DNA of 64,000 nucleotides from Bog-473 sp963763575 (lineage in GTDB: Bacteria > Actinomycetota > Acidimicrobiia > Acidimicrobiales > RAAP-2), in contig CAVXPD010000004.1 in the NCBI GenBank assembly GCA_963763575.1, positions 496,001 through 560,000 on the forward strand, read 5' to 3'. The notes under the pieces were generated by a model, which was given only the letters and a program-made list of their open reading frames with translations, was not told the DNA's origin and did no database searches. A program made the translations under genes and the position numbers. Positions 45,730-55,337 of this stretch are shown one piece after another (within the stretch, counting starts at the first letter, position 1; the number at the start of each line of letters is the position of its first letter).

Positions 45730-46608
45730 CTACCTCGACAGCGCGAGGCGGAAGGCGGCCATGGCCATGCGCACACCAAGCACCAATACAGCCAGGGGCA
45801 GGGCGGCGCGGCGCCAGCCTGTCGTCGTGCGGACGGTGAAGCGGAGCGCGGAGCGGTGGTGCGCCACCATCATGCGGTAGGGGTGGCGGGCCGTGCTCAC
45901 GCCCTGGACGTGGGTGACCGAGGCGGTGCCGGCAAAACCCACGCCCCAGCCGGCATGGTGGGCCCGCCAACACAGATCCGTGTCCTCCAAGTACATGAAG
46001 TACGCCTCGTCGAAACCGCCCAGTTCCTCCAGCGCGGCACGCCGGGCGAGGAAGCACGAACCGGAGACCCAACCCGCGTCCGTCACCACCTCGCCCTCGG
46101 GAGTGCCGGGGTTGTAGCGCCGCGTGAAGGGATTGTCGGGACGAAATTGTGCCAAGAGGGCGTGTCCGGCGGCATCGGCGAAGGAAGGGAAGCTGCGCAC
46201 CGACGGGTACACCTCGCCCGTGTCGTTGAAGATGCGTGGACCGGCGACCGCCCAGGCGGGATGCGACTCGAGCACGGCGCGCAGGGCGGCCAATGCACCC
46301 GGGTGCACCACGAGGTCGGCATTCGAGACGAGGACCCATTCCGCGGGCGGCGCCTCGCCGGCCAACGCGGCCAGGCCCCGGTTGGCTCCCGCCCCGAAGC
46401 CCACATTGCGGCCCGGGCGCACGATGCGCACAGGCGCCGGGGGGCGCTCGCGCACCAGCTCCTCGAGGGCGGCGGCGGCGCTCCCAGCGGCCCCGTTCTC
46501 GACGACCACCACCGACGACGCCCCGTCGCTCAGGATGGAGCGCACGCAGCCTCCGAGCAGTGGTCCGGCGTCGTGGTCGACCACGACCGCGGCGATCCCA
46601 CCCGTCAC
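45730..46608 (-). CDS. Family 2 glycosyltransferase, rhamnosyltransferase-like
   Basis: 292 residues, GTG start. GT-A features: AVVVDHDAGPLLGGCVRSI, NVGFGAGANRGL, VSNADLVVHPGAL (DxD-like NAD), GWVSGSCFLARRAALEELGGFDEAYFMYLEDTDL in pieces, and a C-terminal hydrophobic segment. This is the WbbL-type pattern seen in decaprenyl-diphospho-GlcNAc rhamnosyltransferases. It sits in an operon with RmlB and RmlD, which make dTDP-rhamnose, supporting that donor. Confidence 0.88.
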   Translation of the reverse strand: MTGGIAAVVVDHDAGPLLGGCVRSILSDGASSVVVVENGAAGSAAAALEELVRERPPAPVRIVRPGRNVGFGAGANRGLAALAGEAPPAEWVLVSNADLVVHPGALAALRAVLESHPAWAVAGPRIFNDTGEVYPSVRSFPSFADAAGHALLAQFRPDNPFTRRYNPGTPEGEVVTDAGWVSGSCFLARRAALEELGGFDEAYFMYLEDTDLCWRAHHAGWGVGFAGTASVTHVQGVSTARHPYRMMVAHHRSALRFTVRTTTGWRRAALPLAVLVLGVRMAMAAFRLALSR

Positions 46609-46615
46609 CTGAGGG

Positions 46616-47350
46616 TCAGAACTCTCGGGTGAAGCGGAATTTGATCAGGGCCTTGAAGGCGCCGAAGCCGTCGCGCCAGGTGATCTTCTTGCCCTCGCTC
46701 GGCTCACGGCCGGCGTACGAGATCGGCACCTCGTAGATGCGGTGGCCGCGCCGGAGGACTTTGGCCGTGATCTCGGGCTCGAAATCGAACCGATTCGACA
46801 CGATGCGGAGGCCCTCGAGCACTTGGGCATCGAACAACTTGTAGCAGGTCTCCATGTCCGAGAGCGTCGAGCTGTAGAGCACGTTGGTGACGAGCGAGAG
46901 CAGGCGGTTCCCAACCCAGTGTGATGGGAGCATGTTCTTGCGTTCGCCGGTGAAACGGCTGCCGTAGACGACGCGCGCCTTTCCACGCAGAATTGGATCG
47001 AGCAGCTTCGGCCAGTCGTTCGGATCGTACTCGAGGTCGGCGTCCTGAATGAGCACCAGGTCTCCATGCGCCTCGGCGAGGCCGGTGCGGATGGCGGCAC
47101 CCTTGCCTTGGTTCTCCTTGTGGCGGAGGACACGGACGGTCGAGTCCTCGATCGCCCCGAGCACCTTGTCCGAGCCGTCGCTCGAGCCGTCGTCGACGAC
47201 CACGATCTGGAGGGTGAGGGGCAGTTCCACCGCCCGCATGCGCCGGATCACCTCGGCCACGGTGGCGCGCTCGTTGAAGACAGGCGTGATCACCGTCAAG
47301 GAGCGGTAGGTCCGACGCGGGGGTACCTCGGTCAAGTCCACCTCGGTCAT
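46616..47350 (-). CDS. Family 2 glycosyltransferase (DPM1/ALG5-like)
   Basis: 244 residues. LTVITPVFNERATVAEVI, VVVDDGSSDGSDKVL, LIQDADLEYDPNDWPKLL with DxD, VYGSRF, and ETCYKLFD are hallmarks of polyprenyl-phosphate mannosyl/glucosyltransferases and of undecaprenyl-phosphate sugar loading enzymes. No membrane helices. ATG 47350, 11 nt after the decarboxylase gene in the same operon. Confidence 0.9.
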   Translation of the reverse strand: MTEVDLTEVPPRRTYRSLTVITPVFNERATVAEVIRRMRAVELPLTLQIVVVDDGSSDGSDKVLGAIEDSTVRVLRHKENQGKGAAIRTGLAEAHGDLVLIQDADLEYDPNDWPKLLDPILRGKARVVYGSRFTGERKNMLPSHWVGNRLLSLVTNVLYSSTLSDMETCYKLFDAQVLEGLRIVSNRFDFEPEITAKVLRRGHRIYEVPISYAGREPSEGKKITWRDGFGAFKALIKFRFTREF

Positions 47351-47361
47351 CGTCTCTCCCG

Positions 47362-48300
47362 CTACACCTTTCCCGCGAAGTATTCGATTGTGCGCTCGAT
47401 GCCGTCGCGCAGGCTGGTCGTTGGCTCCCAACCCAGTGCGGTCCGGGCCAGCGTGATGTCGGGACAGCGGCGCGTCGGGTCGTCCGTCGGAAGCGGCTCG
47501 TAGGAGATGGCCGAGGACGAACCGGTGACCTCCAGGACGAAGTTGGCCAGGTCCAGCATGGAGCGCTCGTCGGGGTTGCCGATATTGACTGGACCCGTCA
47601 GCGAGGAGTCGAGCAGGGCGAGGAGGCCGGCGATCTCGTCGTCGACGAAGCACAGGCTCCTGGTCTGGCTGCCGTCGCCGTAGACCGTGAGGGGCTCGCC
47701 ACGGAGCGCCTGCACGATGAAGTTGGACACGACACGGCCGTCGCCCGGTGAAAGTCGGGGCCCGTACGTGTTGAAGATCCTGGCGATGGCGACGTCGACC
47801 CTATGCGTGCGGTGCATCGTCATGGTGAGGCTTTCGGCGAACCGCTTGGCCTCGTCGTAGACGCTCCGCGGGCCGGTCGGATCGACGTTGCCCCGGTACG
47901 TCTCGACCTGTGGGTGCACTTCGGGATCCCCGTAGACCTCGCTCGTGCTCGCCATGAGGAACCTGGCGCCATGCGCCCGTGCCAATTCGAGGAGGCGGCG
48001 GGTGCCCTCGCTCCCGACGGACAGTGTGTCGAGGGGCCGGGCGAGATAGGCCGGGGGCGAGGCCGGAGACGCGAGGTTGCACACGGCGTCGACTCGGTCC
48101 TCGACACCGAGCTCGACCTTCTCGCTCACGTTCGTGACGATCATCGTGAAGCGATCATGGCCCAGCAGATGTGCAACATTCCCCTTCGAACCCGTCGACA
48201 GGTCGTCGAGACAGACGACATGGTCGCCCCGTTCGACCAAGCGGTCGCACAGGTGGGACCCGAGGAACCCGGCGCCCCCCGCGACGACCACTCTGCTCAC
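47362..48300 (-). CDS. UDP-glucuronate decarboxylase (UDP-xylose synthase) family
   Basis: 312 residues, GTG start overlapping the Ugd stop. VVVAGGAGFLGSHLCDRL, NLASPASPPAYLARP, LMASTSEVYGDPEVHPQ, and YDEAKRFAE (Tyr-x3-Lys) are specific to the UXS group, which turns UDP-glucuronate into UDP-xylose. Ugd directly upstream would supply its substrate. Confidence 0.93.
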   Translation of the reverse strand: MSRVVVAGGAGFLGSHLCDRLVERGDHVVCLDDLSTGSKGNVAHLLGHDRFTMIVTNVSEKVELGVEDRVDAVCNLASPASPPAYLARPLDTLSVGSEGTRRLLELARAHGARFLMASTSEVYGDPEVHPQVETYRGNVDPTGPRSVYDEAKRFAESLTMTMHRTHRVDVAIARIFNTYGPRLSPGDGRVVSNFIVQALRGEPLTVYGDGSQTRSLCFVDDEIAGLLALLDSSLTGPVNIGNPDERSMLDLANFVLEVTGSSSAISYEPLPTDDPTRRCPDITLARTALGWEPTTSLRDGIERTIEYFAGKV

Positions 48301-49619
48301 AGGCGGCCGATCCCCGAGTAGGTGAAGCCCATGCGGCGCACGGCGGCGGGATCGAGCAAGTTGCGGGCGTCGACGATGTTGGGCTCCTCCATCACCGCCT
48401 GGACACGGGAGAAGTCGAGCCACCGGAAGTCGTCCCACTCCGTGAGCACGACCAGGACGCGGGCGCCGGTGGCCGCCGCGTACGGATCCGCTCGCAGGTG
48501 CAGCCCGCGCAGGTCGTCGGCGGGCTCGGCCTCGGCGTCGACCGTGGGATCGAAGGCATGCACGACAGCCCCGAGCCCCACCAACCGGTGCGCGATCTGC
48601 AGGCTGGGAGAGTCACGCCGGTCGTCGGTGTTCGCCTTGAAGGTGAGGCCCCAGACGGCGAGCGTCCCCCCGTCGACGGAGCCACCGCTCGCCGAGACGA
48701 CCTTGGCGACGACTCGCGACAACTGTTCGTCGTTCGACGCGATGGTGCCGGCCAAGAGCGAGAACTCGTAGCCGGCCTCCTGGGCGGTGTGCAGCAGCGC
48801 GCGCGTGTCCTTGGGCAGGCAGGAGCCCCCCCAGCCCGGGCCCGGGCGCAGGAATTCGAAGCCGATGCGCTTGTCGTAGCCGAGGCCCAGGAGGACGTCC
48901 CGAGAGTCCGCTCCCACCTCCTCGCACAGGCCGGCCAGGGCGTTGACGAAGCTGAGCTTGGTGGCGAGGAACGCGTTGGAGGCATACTTGATCGTCTCCG
49001 ACGTCGTGGCGTCCGAGACGATGAGCGGTGCGCCGGTCGACGCGAAGAGGTCTCCGACCTTGGCCGCCGCCTGCGGGTCGTCCGCACCCACGACGATCCG
49101 GTCGGGGTTGAGGCTGTCGAAGACCGCCGTGCCTTCGCGGAGGAACTCTGGATTCGAGACGACGCCCACGTCGGGACGTCCGATGACCTGTTCGACCATG
49201 GTGGCCGAGCCGACCGGCACGGTCGACTTGTTGACGACGATGGCACCGGGCTCCAGGTGGTTGGCGATCTCCTTGGCCGCCGCCTCGATGAACGACCGAT
49301 CCGCCGACCCGTCGGCTCCCAGAGGCGTCGGAACGCAGAGGAAGACGAACTGTGCTCCCCTCACCGCCTCGACCGCCGACTCGGTGAACGAGAGGCGGCC
49401 CGCGGCGACACCCTCGGCCACCAGGTCGTCGAGACCGACCTCGACGATGGGCATGCGCCCCGAACGCAATGCGGCCAGTCGCCCGGCCTCGCGCTCAGCC
49501 AGGACGACGCGATGCCCGAAGTGCGCCAAGGTGGCCGCCGTCGGAAGGCCCACGTGGCCGGCGCCAATCACGGCGGCGGTGTGCGCCGTACGGCGCGCGT
49601 CGCGGCCGCTGGGGCTCAC
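48297..49619 (-). CDS. ugd: UDP-glucose 6-dehydrogenase
   Basis: 440 residues, GTG start. AAVIGAGHVGLPTAATLA (NAD), VNKSTVPVGSA at 130-138, NPEFLREGTAV at 156-166, and nucleophile Cys267 with Lys270 in GPGWGGSCLPKDT. Oxidises UDP-glucose to UDP-glucuronate. Overlaps both RmlD (GTGA) and UXS (GTGA), so supply of UDP-glucuronate/UDP-xylose is coupled with dTDP-rhamnose in one transcript. Confidence 0.95.
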   Translation of the reverse strand: MSPSGRDARRTAHTAAVIGAGHVGLPTAATLAHFGHRVVLAEREAGRLAALRSGRMPIVEVGLDDLVAEGVAAGRLSFTESAVEAVRGAQFVFLCVPTPLGADGSADRSFIEAAAKEIANHLEPGAIVVNKSTVPVGSATMVEQVIGRPDVGVVSNPEFLREGTAVFDSLNPDRIVVGADDPQAAAKVGDLFASTGAPLIVSDATTSETIKYASNAFLATKLSFVNALAGLCEEVGADSRDVLLGLGYDKRIGFEFLRPGPGWGGSCLPKDTRALLHTAQEAGYEFSLLAGTIASNDEQLSRVVAKVVSASGGSVDGGTLAVWGLTFKANTDDRRDSPSLQIAHRLVGLGAVVHAFDPTVDAEAEPADDLRGLHLRADPYAAATGARVLVVLTEWDDFRWLDFSRVQAVMEEPNIVDARNLLDPAAVRRMGFTYSGIGRL

Positions 49620-50536
49620 GCCCTGGTCTGCTCCTGTTGGGCCAGAAGGGCGGGCACGAGCCGGGCGACACCGTCTTGCCAGTCCGGGAGCGCCGGGAGC
49701 CCGCTCAGCCGCAGGGCCATGTTGTCGAGCACGGAGTAGGTCGGACGCGGCGCCGGATCGGAGCGCTCTGTGCTGGCGATCGGCTTGACCCGCTCCGGGT
49801 CGGCGCCGGCTGCGGCCAGCACCGCGCGCACGAAGCCCCACCAGGTCGTCGCCCCGCCGTTGGTCACGTGGTAGATGCCGGGTCGCCGATCGAGCCCCAA
49901 GGTCACGATCGCCGGCGCCAAGTCTGCAGTGAAGGTGGGTGAGCCGTGTTGGTCGTCGACGAAGCGCAGCTCCCCTTCGCCGCCCGCCAGGCGCAATGCG
50001 GTCTTCACGATGTTGTTGCCGTGCGCGCCGCACAACCAGCTGGTGCGCACGATCGTGGAGCCCGGACGGCACTCGCGCTCTCCCGCTAGCTTCGAGGCGC
50101 CGTACACCGAGGTGGGATTGGGAGTGTCCCATTCTCGATACGGCCGGTCGCCCGTTCCGTCGAAGACGTAGTCGGTGGACACGGACACGACGTGCGCGCC
50201 GACCAGCGCCGCCGCCTCGGCGACGTTGCGGGTGCCGATCGCATTGACGGCGTACGCCGTGTCGACCTCGCTCTCGCACCGGTCGACCGCGGTGTAGGCA
50301 CCGCCGTGGAGCACGAGCTCGGGGCGGAAATCCAGAAACGTGCACACGACAGCGTCGCGGTCGTCGATGGGCATGTTGCCGATATCGGTCGCCAGGACCT
50401 CGTGCTCGAGGCCGGGCCGCGGGCCCTCGGGACCCGTCAATGCACAGCGCCGCCCGCCGGCCGGCACCCGGCCGGCCAGGGCGTCGAGCAGGTCTCGGCC
50501 CAGCTGGCCGTCGGCGCCGGTGATCAGGATCCGCAT
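49616..50536 (-). CDS. rmlD: dTDP-4-dehydrorhamnose reductase
   Basis: 306 residues. MRILITGADGQLGRDL, TDIGNMPIDDRDAV, HGGAYTAVDRCESE, STDYVFDG and SVYGASKLAGE (Tyr-x3-Lys) are family-specific. NADPH-dependent last step of dTDP-L-rhamnose synthesis. It lies 2 nt after RmlB. RmlA and RmlC are not in the window. Confidence 0.95.
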   Translation of the reverse strand: MRILITGADGQLGRDLLDALAGRVPAGGRRCALTGPEGPRPGLEHEVLATDIGNMPIDDRDAVVCTFLDFRPELVLHGGAYTAVDRCESEVDTAYAVNAIGTRNVAEAAALVGAHVVSVSTDYVFDGTGDRPYREWDTPNPTSVYGASKLAGERECRPGSTIVRTSWLCGAHGNNIVKTALRLAGGEGELRFVDDQHGSPTFTADLAPAIVTLGLDRRPGIYHVTNGGATTWWGFVRAVLAAAGADPERVKPIASTERSDPAPRPTYSVLDNMALRLSGLPALPDWQDGVARLVPALLAQQEQTRA

Positions 50537-50538
50537 GC

Positions 50539-51549
50539 TCAGCCGGCTCCGGACCCCCAGGCCGCCTCCACGACCGGGGCCCGGGCCACCAAAGGCTCCC
50601 ACCAGTCCCGGTGGCGGGCGTACCAGGCCACCGTGTCGGCTAGGCCCTGCTCCCACTCCACGGAGGGCTTCCACCCGAGTTCGCTCTGGAGCTTGGACGC
50701 GTCGAGCACATAGCGGCGGTCGTGGCCCGGGCGATCGGGCACGATCGTCTTGAGTGACTCCGGCTTGCCCAGTGCAGCGAGGATCCGGTCGGCGACCTCC
50801 ATGATGGAGGCCTCTACGCCGCTGCCCACGTGATAGGTCTCCCCGATCACCCCGTTCGACAGAACGGCGTCGATGGCGGTGCAGTGGTCGACGACGTGCA
50901 GCCACTCACGGCGGTTCTCGGTGCTGGCGTAGAGAGTGAGGGGCTTGTCGTCGAGGGCAAGCGCGCAGAAGTGCGGGATGAGCTTTTCGGGGAACTGGTA
51001 GGGCCCGTAGTTGTTGGCGCAGTTGGTGATCGTGATGGGCAGGCCGTAGGTCTCGGAGTAGGCCCGGACCGCGTGGTCGGCCCCGGCCTTCGATGCGTTG
51101 TACGGGGTCCGCGGACGATACGGCGAGTCCTCTCTGAACGCTTCGTCCGTGTCAAGCGGCAGATCACCGTAGACCTCACAGGTGGAGACGTGGTGGAAAC
51201 GGGCCACACTCGCCTGGCGGGCCGCTTCGAGCATGGTCTGGGTCCCGAGGACGTTGGTGCGGAAGAACAGCCCCGGATTGAGCACGGCCAGCGAGTTGTG
51301 CGACTCGGCGGCAAAGTGGACGACGGTGTCGATGCCCTCGTCGCGCAACGCCTTCTCCGCGGCGGTCGGATCGCAGATGTCCCCTTGGATGAAAACGATC
51401 CGGTCTTCGATGTCAGACAGGTTGGGTCGGTTGCCGGCGTAGGTGAGCACGTCGTAGACGACGACATGGTCCTCGGGATGCTCCTCGACCCAATAACGGG
51501 CGAAATTGGACCCGATGAAACCGGCACCTCCCGTCACGAGAAGGCGCAT
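50539..51549 (-). CDS. rmlB: dTDP-glucose 4,6-dehydratase-like enzyme with altered active-site triad
   Basis: 336 residues. MRLLVTGGAGFIGSNFARYW, TYAGNRPNLSD, AAESHNSLAVLNP, YNASKAGADH and DRPGHDRRYVLDASK are RmlB hallmarks. The active-site segment reads HVSTCEVYGDL; the usual motif is STDEVYG, so the catalytic Asp is Cys. HNS in AAESHNS replaces the usual HVDRS. Both differences suggest a subgroup with another substrate or mechanism, though its place before RmlD supports a rhamnose role. ATG 51549; the operon starts here. Confidence 0.87.
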   Translation of the reverse strand: MRLLVTGGAGFIGSNFARYWVEEHPEDHVVVYDVLTYAGNRPNLSDIEDRIVFIQGDICDPTAAEKALRDEGIDTVVHFAAESHNSLAVLNPGLFFRTNVLGTQTMLEAARQASVARFHHVSTCEVYGDLPLDTDEAFREDSPYRPRTPYNASKAGADHAVRAYSETYGLPITITNCANNYGPYQFPEKLIPHFCALALDDKPLTLYASTENRREWLHVVDHCTAIDAVLSNGVIGETYHVGSGVEASIMEVADRILAALGKPESLKTIVPDRPGHDRRYVLDASKLQSELGWKPSVEWEQGLADTVAWYARHRDWWEPLVARAPVVEAAWGSGAG

Positions 51550-51595
51550 AGTGACGACATGGTAGCCGACGCCCCACACCCCCTTTTGGTCCTGG

Positions 51596-52336
51596 TCAGC
51601 CCGCTTGCACGTGCACCACGTCGCCCGCCGTCACGCGGCGTGCTCCCGAGGCTGTCTCGACGACGAGGCGCCCCGAGTCGTCTATGGCCACGGCCCGCCC
51701 AGTGAACTCCTCGCCTTCGAGCGTGACCCGGACCGCCTGCCCGAGGGTGGCGCACCGTCGGCGGCCCTCGTCGACCAGGGCGCGGCGTCCCGATGCGTCC
51801 TCGAGCGCCACGAGGCGCTCAGCGAGCGCCCCGAGTAGGCGGTCCAGCAACGGACCGCGGTCGACGGGCCCATGTCCCGCGGCGTCCAGGGACGTGCCGC
51901 CGGCTTCGGGGGGGCCTGGCCAGCCCACGTTGATCCCGATGCCCACGACGACCGCCGCCACCCCCCCGCCCCCGAACTCGGCCTCGGCGAGGATGCCGGC
52001 CACCTTGGCGCCGCCGACGAACAGGTCGTTGGGCCACTTGAGCACGGCCTCGACCCCGGCTACCTCCCGGCAGGCGTCGATCGCCGACAGGCCGACGGCC
52101 GTCGTGCACAGATGCAGTTCGGTTGGGCCGAGCGCCGGGCGAAGCAGGACGGAGGCCAGGAGGTTCGTCCCCGGAGGCGACTCCCAGCGGCGATCGAGGC
52201 GGCCCCGGCCTGCCGTCTGGTAGTCGGCCACCGCCACTAGGCCGGCGGGAGCACCGAGGCGGGCCTGCTCCCGGAGGTAGGTATTGGTCGAGTCGATCTC
52301 CTCGAACCAGCGAATTTCCCACTCTTGAGCCGACAT
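51596..52336 (-). CDS. birA: Biotin-[acetyl-CoA-carboxylase] ligase
   Basis: 246 residues, no N-terminal helix-turn-helix, so a monofunctional ligase. EEIDSTNTYLREQA, the biotinyl-AMP loop YQTAGRGRLDRRWESPPG, VLKWPNDLFV with the catalytic Lys, VGIGINVGWP, and a C-terminal SH3-like domain. Starts are 61 nt apart from the divergent biotin carboxylase gene, whose BCCP domain is a likely substrate. Confidence 0.95.
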   Translation of the reverse strand: MSAQEWEIRWFEEIDSTNTYLREQARLGAPAGLVAVADYQTAGRGRLDRRWESPPGTNLLASVLLRPALGPTELHLCTTAVGLSAIDACREVAGVEAVLKWPNDLFVGGAKVAGILAEAEFGGGGVAAVVVGIGINVGWPGPPEAGGTSLDAAGHGPVDRGPLLDRLLGALAERLVALEDASGRRALVDEGRRRCATLGQAVRVTLEGEEFTGRAVAIDDSGRLVVETASGARRVTAGDVVHVQAG

Positions 52337-52397
52337 GGCATGGACCTTACGGCGCGTGCAATTGTGAAAGCCCACGTCCCGCCAGGAAAGGTCCAGC

Positions 52398-54158
52398 GTG
52401 CTCCAAAAGATCCTGATCGCCAACCGCGGCGAAATCGCTGTCCGGGTGATCCGGACGTGCCGCGAACTCGGCATCGGCACGGTGGCCGTCTACTCCAACC
52501 TCGACCGCGAGGCCATGCACGTGCGCATGGCCGACGAGGCCTACGCCCTCGGGGGCGAGACGGCCGCCGAGAGCTACCTCAACACCGAGGCCATCCTGGC
52601 CGCCATCGAGCAGAGCGGAGCCGACGGCGTGCATCCCGGCTACGGGTTCTTCTCCGAGAACACCGACTTCGCCCGCGCCATCACCGAGCGCGACGTCACC
52701 TTCATCGGGCCGCCGCCCGAGGCCATCGAGGTCATGGGCGACAAGATCAGCTCCCGGCTGGCCGCCGAGAAGGCGGGCGTCGCAGGTGTACCAGGGCGTT
52801 CGGAGCGGCTGACCTCACCCGACGAGGTCGTGGCCTTCGGGGACGAACACGGATGGCCGGTCGCCATCAAGGCCGCCTACGGCGGCGGCGGGCGCGGCAT
52901 GAAGGTCGTTGCCTCGGCCGCGGAAGCCGCCGAGGCGATGGAGTCGGCCGCCCGCGAGGCCCAGGCCTACTTCGGTCGACCCGAGATCTACCTCGAGCGT
53001 TATCTGGCCTGGCCCCGCCACGTCGAGATGCAGGTGCTGGGCGACCAGCACGGGCACACGCTGTGGCTGGGCGAGCGCGACTGCTCGGCCCAGCGGCGCC
53101 ATCAGAAGCTGGTGGAGGAGAGCCCGGCGCCGGACTTCCCCGACGAAGTTCGCCAGGCGATGGGCCGGGCCGCGGTGAAGGTGTCCGAGGCCTGCGGCTA
53201 CTACAACGCCGGCACCGTCGAGTTCCTCTACCAGGATGGCGAGTTCTACTTCCTCGAGATGAACACCCGTCTCCAGGTCGAGCACCCCGTCACCGAGCTC
53301 GTGACCGGCCTCGACCTCGTGGCCTGGCAGATCCGCGTGGCCGCGGGCGAGCCGCTCGACTTCACCCAGGACCAGATCCGCCGGACGGGCCACTCGATCG
53401 AGGTCAGGATCAACGCCGAGGACCCCAGCGGCGGCCGCTTCTCACCGTCGCCTGGCACGCTGACGTCGTTCCACCAGCCCGCAGGCCCGGGCGTGCGGCT
53501 GGACTCGGGCTACGAGACTGGTGACACGGTCTCGCAGCACTACGACAACCTCATCGCGAAGCTGATCGTGTGGGCGCCCGACCGCGAGGCGGCGCGACGG
53601 CGCATGCTGCGGGCCATCTCCGAGACGCGCATCACCGGCGTGGCCACCACCCTGCCTGCTCACGAGGCCATCCTCACCCACCCCGACTTCGCCGCGGCCA
53701 CCCACTCGACGAAATGGGTGGAGGAGGTCCTTGACCTCTCGGGCCTCGTCGTCGCCCCGGCCGCCCCGCCCGCCCTCGCGGGTGCCGACGAGGTGCCCAC
53801 CGTCGAGCGCGACGTCACCGCCGAGGTCGACGGCCGGCGGTTCTCCGTGCGGTTGTGGGTGCCCGACCTGGGGACGGTGGCCGCTCCCGGACGTGCGGCC
53901 GCCCGGCCCAAGCGGGCCGCCACTTCGTCGACCGCCGGCACGGGATCGGGTCAGGTGACCGTGCCCATGCAGGGGACGATCGTCAAGGTCCTCGTCGCGG
54001 TCGGTGACGTGGTCGAGGTGGGGCACGCGATCTGCCTCCTGGAGGCCATGAAGATGGAGAACGCCGTGAACGCGGAGAAGGACGGCGTCGTCAAAGAGGT
54101 GCGCGTGAGCGCCGGCGACTCGGTCGGCGCCGGCGACGTCGTGGCGGTCATCGAGTAG
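52398..54158 (+). CDS. accA: Acetyl/propionyl-CoA carboxylase alpha subunit (biotin carboxylase + BCCP)
   Basis: 586 residues, GTG start with AGGAAAGG upstream. Biotin carboxylase (about 1-450): KILIANRGEIAVRVI, GGGGRGMK ATP loop, EMNTRLQVEHPVTE, and the C-terminal domain. A Pro/Ala-rich linker (about 455-510) leads to the BCCP domain with EAMKM at 549-553, biotin on Lys552. Actinobacterial AccA3-like architecture, working with separate carboxyltransferase beta subunits. Those are not in the window. Divergent from birA; a methylmalonyl-CoA mutase nearby fits a propionyl-CoA route. Confidence 0.95.
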   Translation: MLQKILIANRGEIAVRVIRTCRELGIGTVAVYSNLDREAMHVRMADEAYALGGETAAESYLNTEAILAAIEQSGADGVHPGYGFFSENTDFARAITERDVTFIGPPPEAIEVMGDKISSRLAAEKAGVAGVPGRSERLTSPDEVVAFGDEHGWPVAIKAAYGGGGRGMKVVASAAEAAEAMESAAREAQAYFGRPEIYLERYLAWPRHVEMQVLGDQHGHTLWLGERDCSAQRRHQKLVEESPAPDFPDEVRQAMGRAAVKVSEACGYYNAGTVEFLYQDGEFYFLEMNTRLQVEHPVTELVTGLDLVAWQIRVAAGEPLDFTQDQIRRTGHSIEVRINAEDPSGGRFSPSPGTLTSFHQPAGPGVRLDSGYETGDTVSQHYDNLIAKLIVWAPDREAARRRMLRAISETRITGVATTLPAHEAILTHPDFAAATHSTKWVEEVLDLSGLVVAPAAPPALAGADEVPTVERDVTAEVDGRRFSVRLWVPDLGTVAAPGRAAARPKRAATSSTAGTGSGQVTVPMQGTIVKVLVAVGDVVEVGHAICLLEAMKMENAVNAEKDGVVKEVRVSAGDSVGAGDVVAVIE

Positions 54159-55337
54159 GTGGGCGCGGAGCCGGCGTCCGCCACCGCCGCGAAGGATGCG
54201 GCCGCCCTGGTCGTGGAGCAGCACCTCGACGAACTGGTCTCGCTGAGCCACTTCGTCCATGCGAACCCCGAGCTCTGCTTCGGGGAAGCGGTGTCCTCAC
54301 GCGCCGTGGCCGAGGCTCTGCGTGCCGCTGGGCTCGAGGTGGACGAAGGCGTCTACGAGCTCCCGACGGCTCTCGAGTCGCGGGCGGGCACCGGCGAGCT
54401 CGTGGTGGCGGTGTGCGCCGAGTACGACGCGCTGCCTGGAATCGGACACGCCTGTGGGCACAACATCATCGCCGCCACCGCCGTCGGCGCGGGCCTCGCG
54501 CTCGCCGCCGTGGCGGACCAGGTCGGCCTGTCCGTGCGGGTGCTCGGCACGCCGGCCGAAGAGGGCGGCGGGGGCAAGATTCTCATGCTCGAGCGCGGCG
54601 CGTTCGGCGGCGTGCACGCCGCCATGATGGTGCATCCCTGGTCGACCGAGCGGCTCACCGCGACCTGCCTGGCCGTGGCCCACTTCGATGTGCGCTACAC
54701 GGGACGAGAGGCGCACGCGTCCGCCTCTCCCTGGGAGGGCGTCAACGCGCAGGACGCCCTGACCGTCGCGCAGGTGGCGATCGGCCTGTTGCGGCAGCAA
54801 CTCCCACCGGGCGATCAGGTGCACGGCGTGGTGCGCGAGAGCCCCGGCGCGGCCAACGTCATCCCCGGCGCGATCAGCGCCCGTTACATGGTGCGGTCGC
54901 GGACCGCCGCGGGCCTCGCCGCGCTCCGCCCCCGGGTCGAGGCGTGCTTCGAAGCCGGCGCGCTGGCCACCGGTTGCCGTCTCGACTACGAGGAGCTCTC
55001 GCCCGTGTACTCGCACATGGACCCGGACCCGGCGCTGCTTGCGGCGTATCGGGCCAACGCCGAGGCCCTGGGGCGGCGCTTCGTAGCCGACGACGACGGC
55101 GTGGCCCCGCCCACCCTCTCCACCGACATGGCCAACGTGTCGCTGGCGGTGCCGACCATCCATCCGCTCATGAGGATCGAGTCGAACGGCGCCGTCAACC
55201 ACCAGCCGGAATTCGCCGCCGCCTGCGTGACGGCATCGGCCGATGCCGCGGTGCGCGACGGCGCCGTGGCGCTGGCCTGGACGGCTATCGACGCCGCCAC
55301 CCACGCGGAGCTGCGCAGCCGGCTGCTCGCCCGCTGA
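54159..55337 (+). CDS. M20 family amidohydrolase/peptidase
   Basis: 392 residues, GTG start directly after the carboxylase stop. M20D (AbgB/hippurate hydrolase-type) layout: HANPELCFGE, AEYDALPGIGHACGHN with metal ligands Cys99 and His101, GTPAEEGGGGK with the catalytic Glu, and a dimerisation domain (REAHASASPWEGVNAQDAL). Hydrolyses N-acyl amino acids or aminobenzoyl amides. Continuous with the carboxylase in one transcript; the metabolic link is not clear. Confidence 0.9.
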   Translation: MGAEPASATAAKDAAALVVEQHLDELVSLSHFVHANPELCFGEAVSSRAVAEALRAAGLEVDEGVYELPTALESRAGTGELVVAVCAEYDALPGIGHACGHNIIAATAVGAGLALAAVADQVGLSVRVLGTPAEEGGGGKILMLERGAFGGVHAAMMVHPWSTERLTATCLAVAHFDVRYTGREAHASASPWEGVNAQDALTVAQVAIGLLRQQLPPGDQVHGVVRESPGAANVIPGAISARYMVRSRTAAGLAALRPRVEACFEAGALATGCRLDYEELSPVYSHMDPDPALLAAYRANAEALGRRFVADDDGVAPPTLSTDMANVSLAVPTIHPLMRIESNGAVNHQPEFAAACVTASADAAVRDGAVALAWTAIDAATHAELRSRLLAR

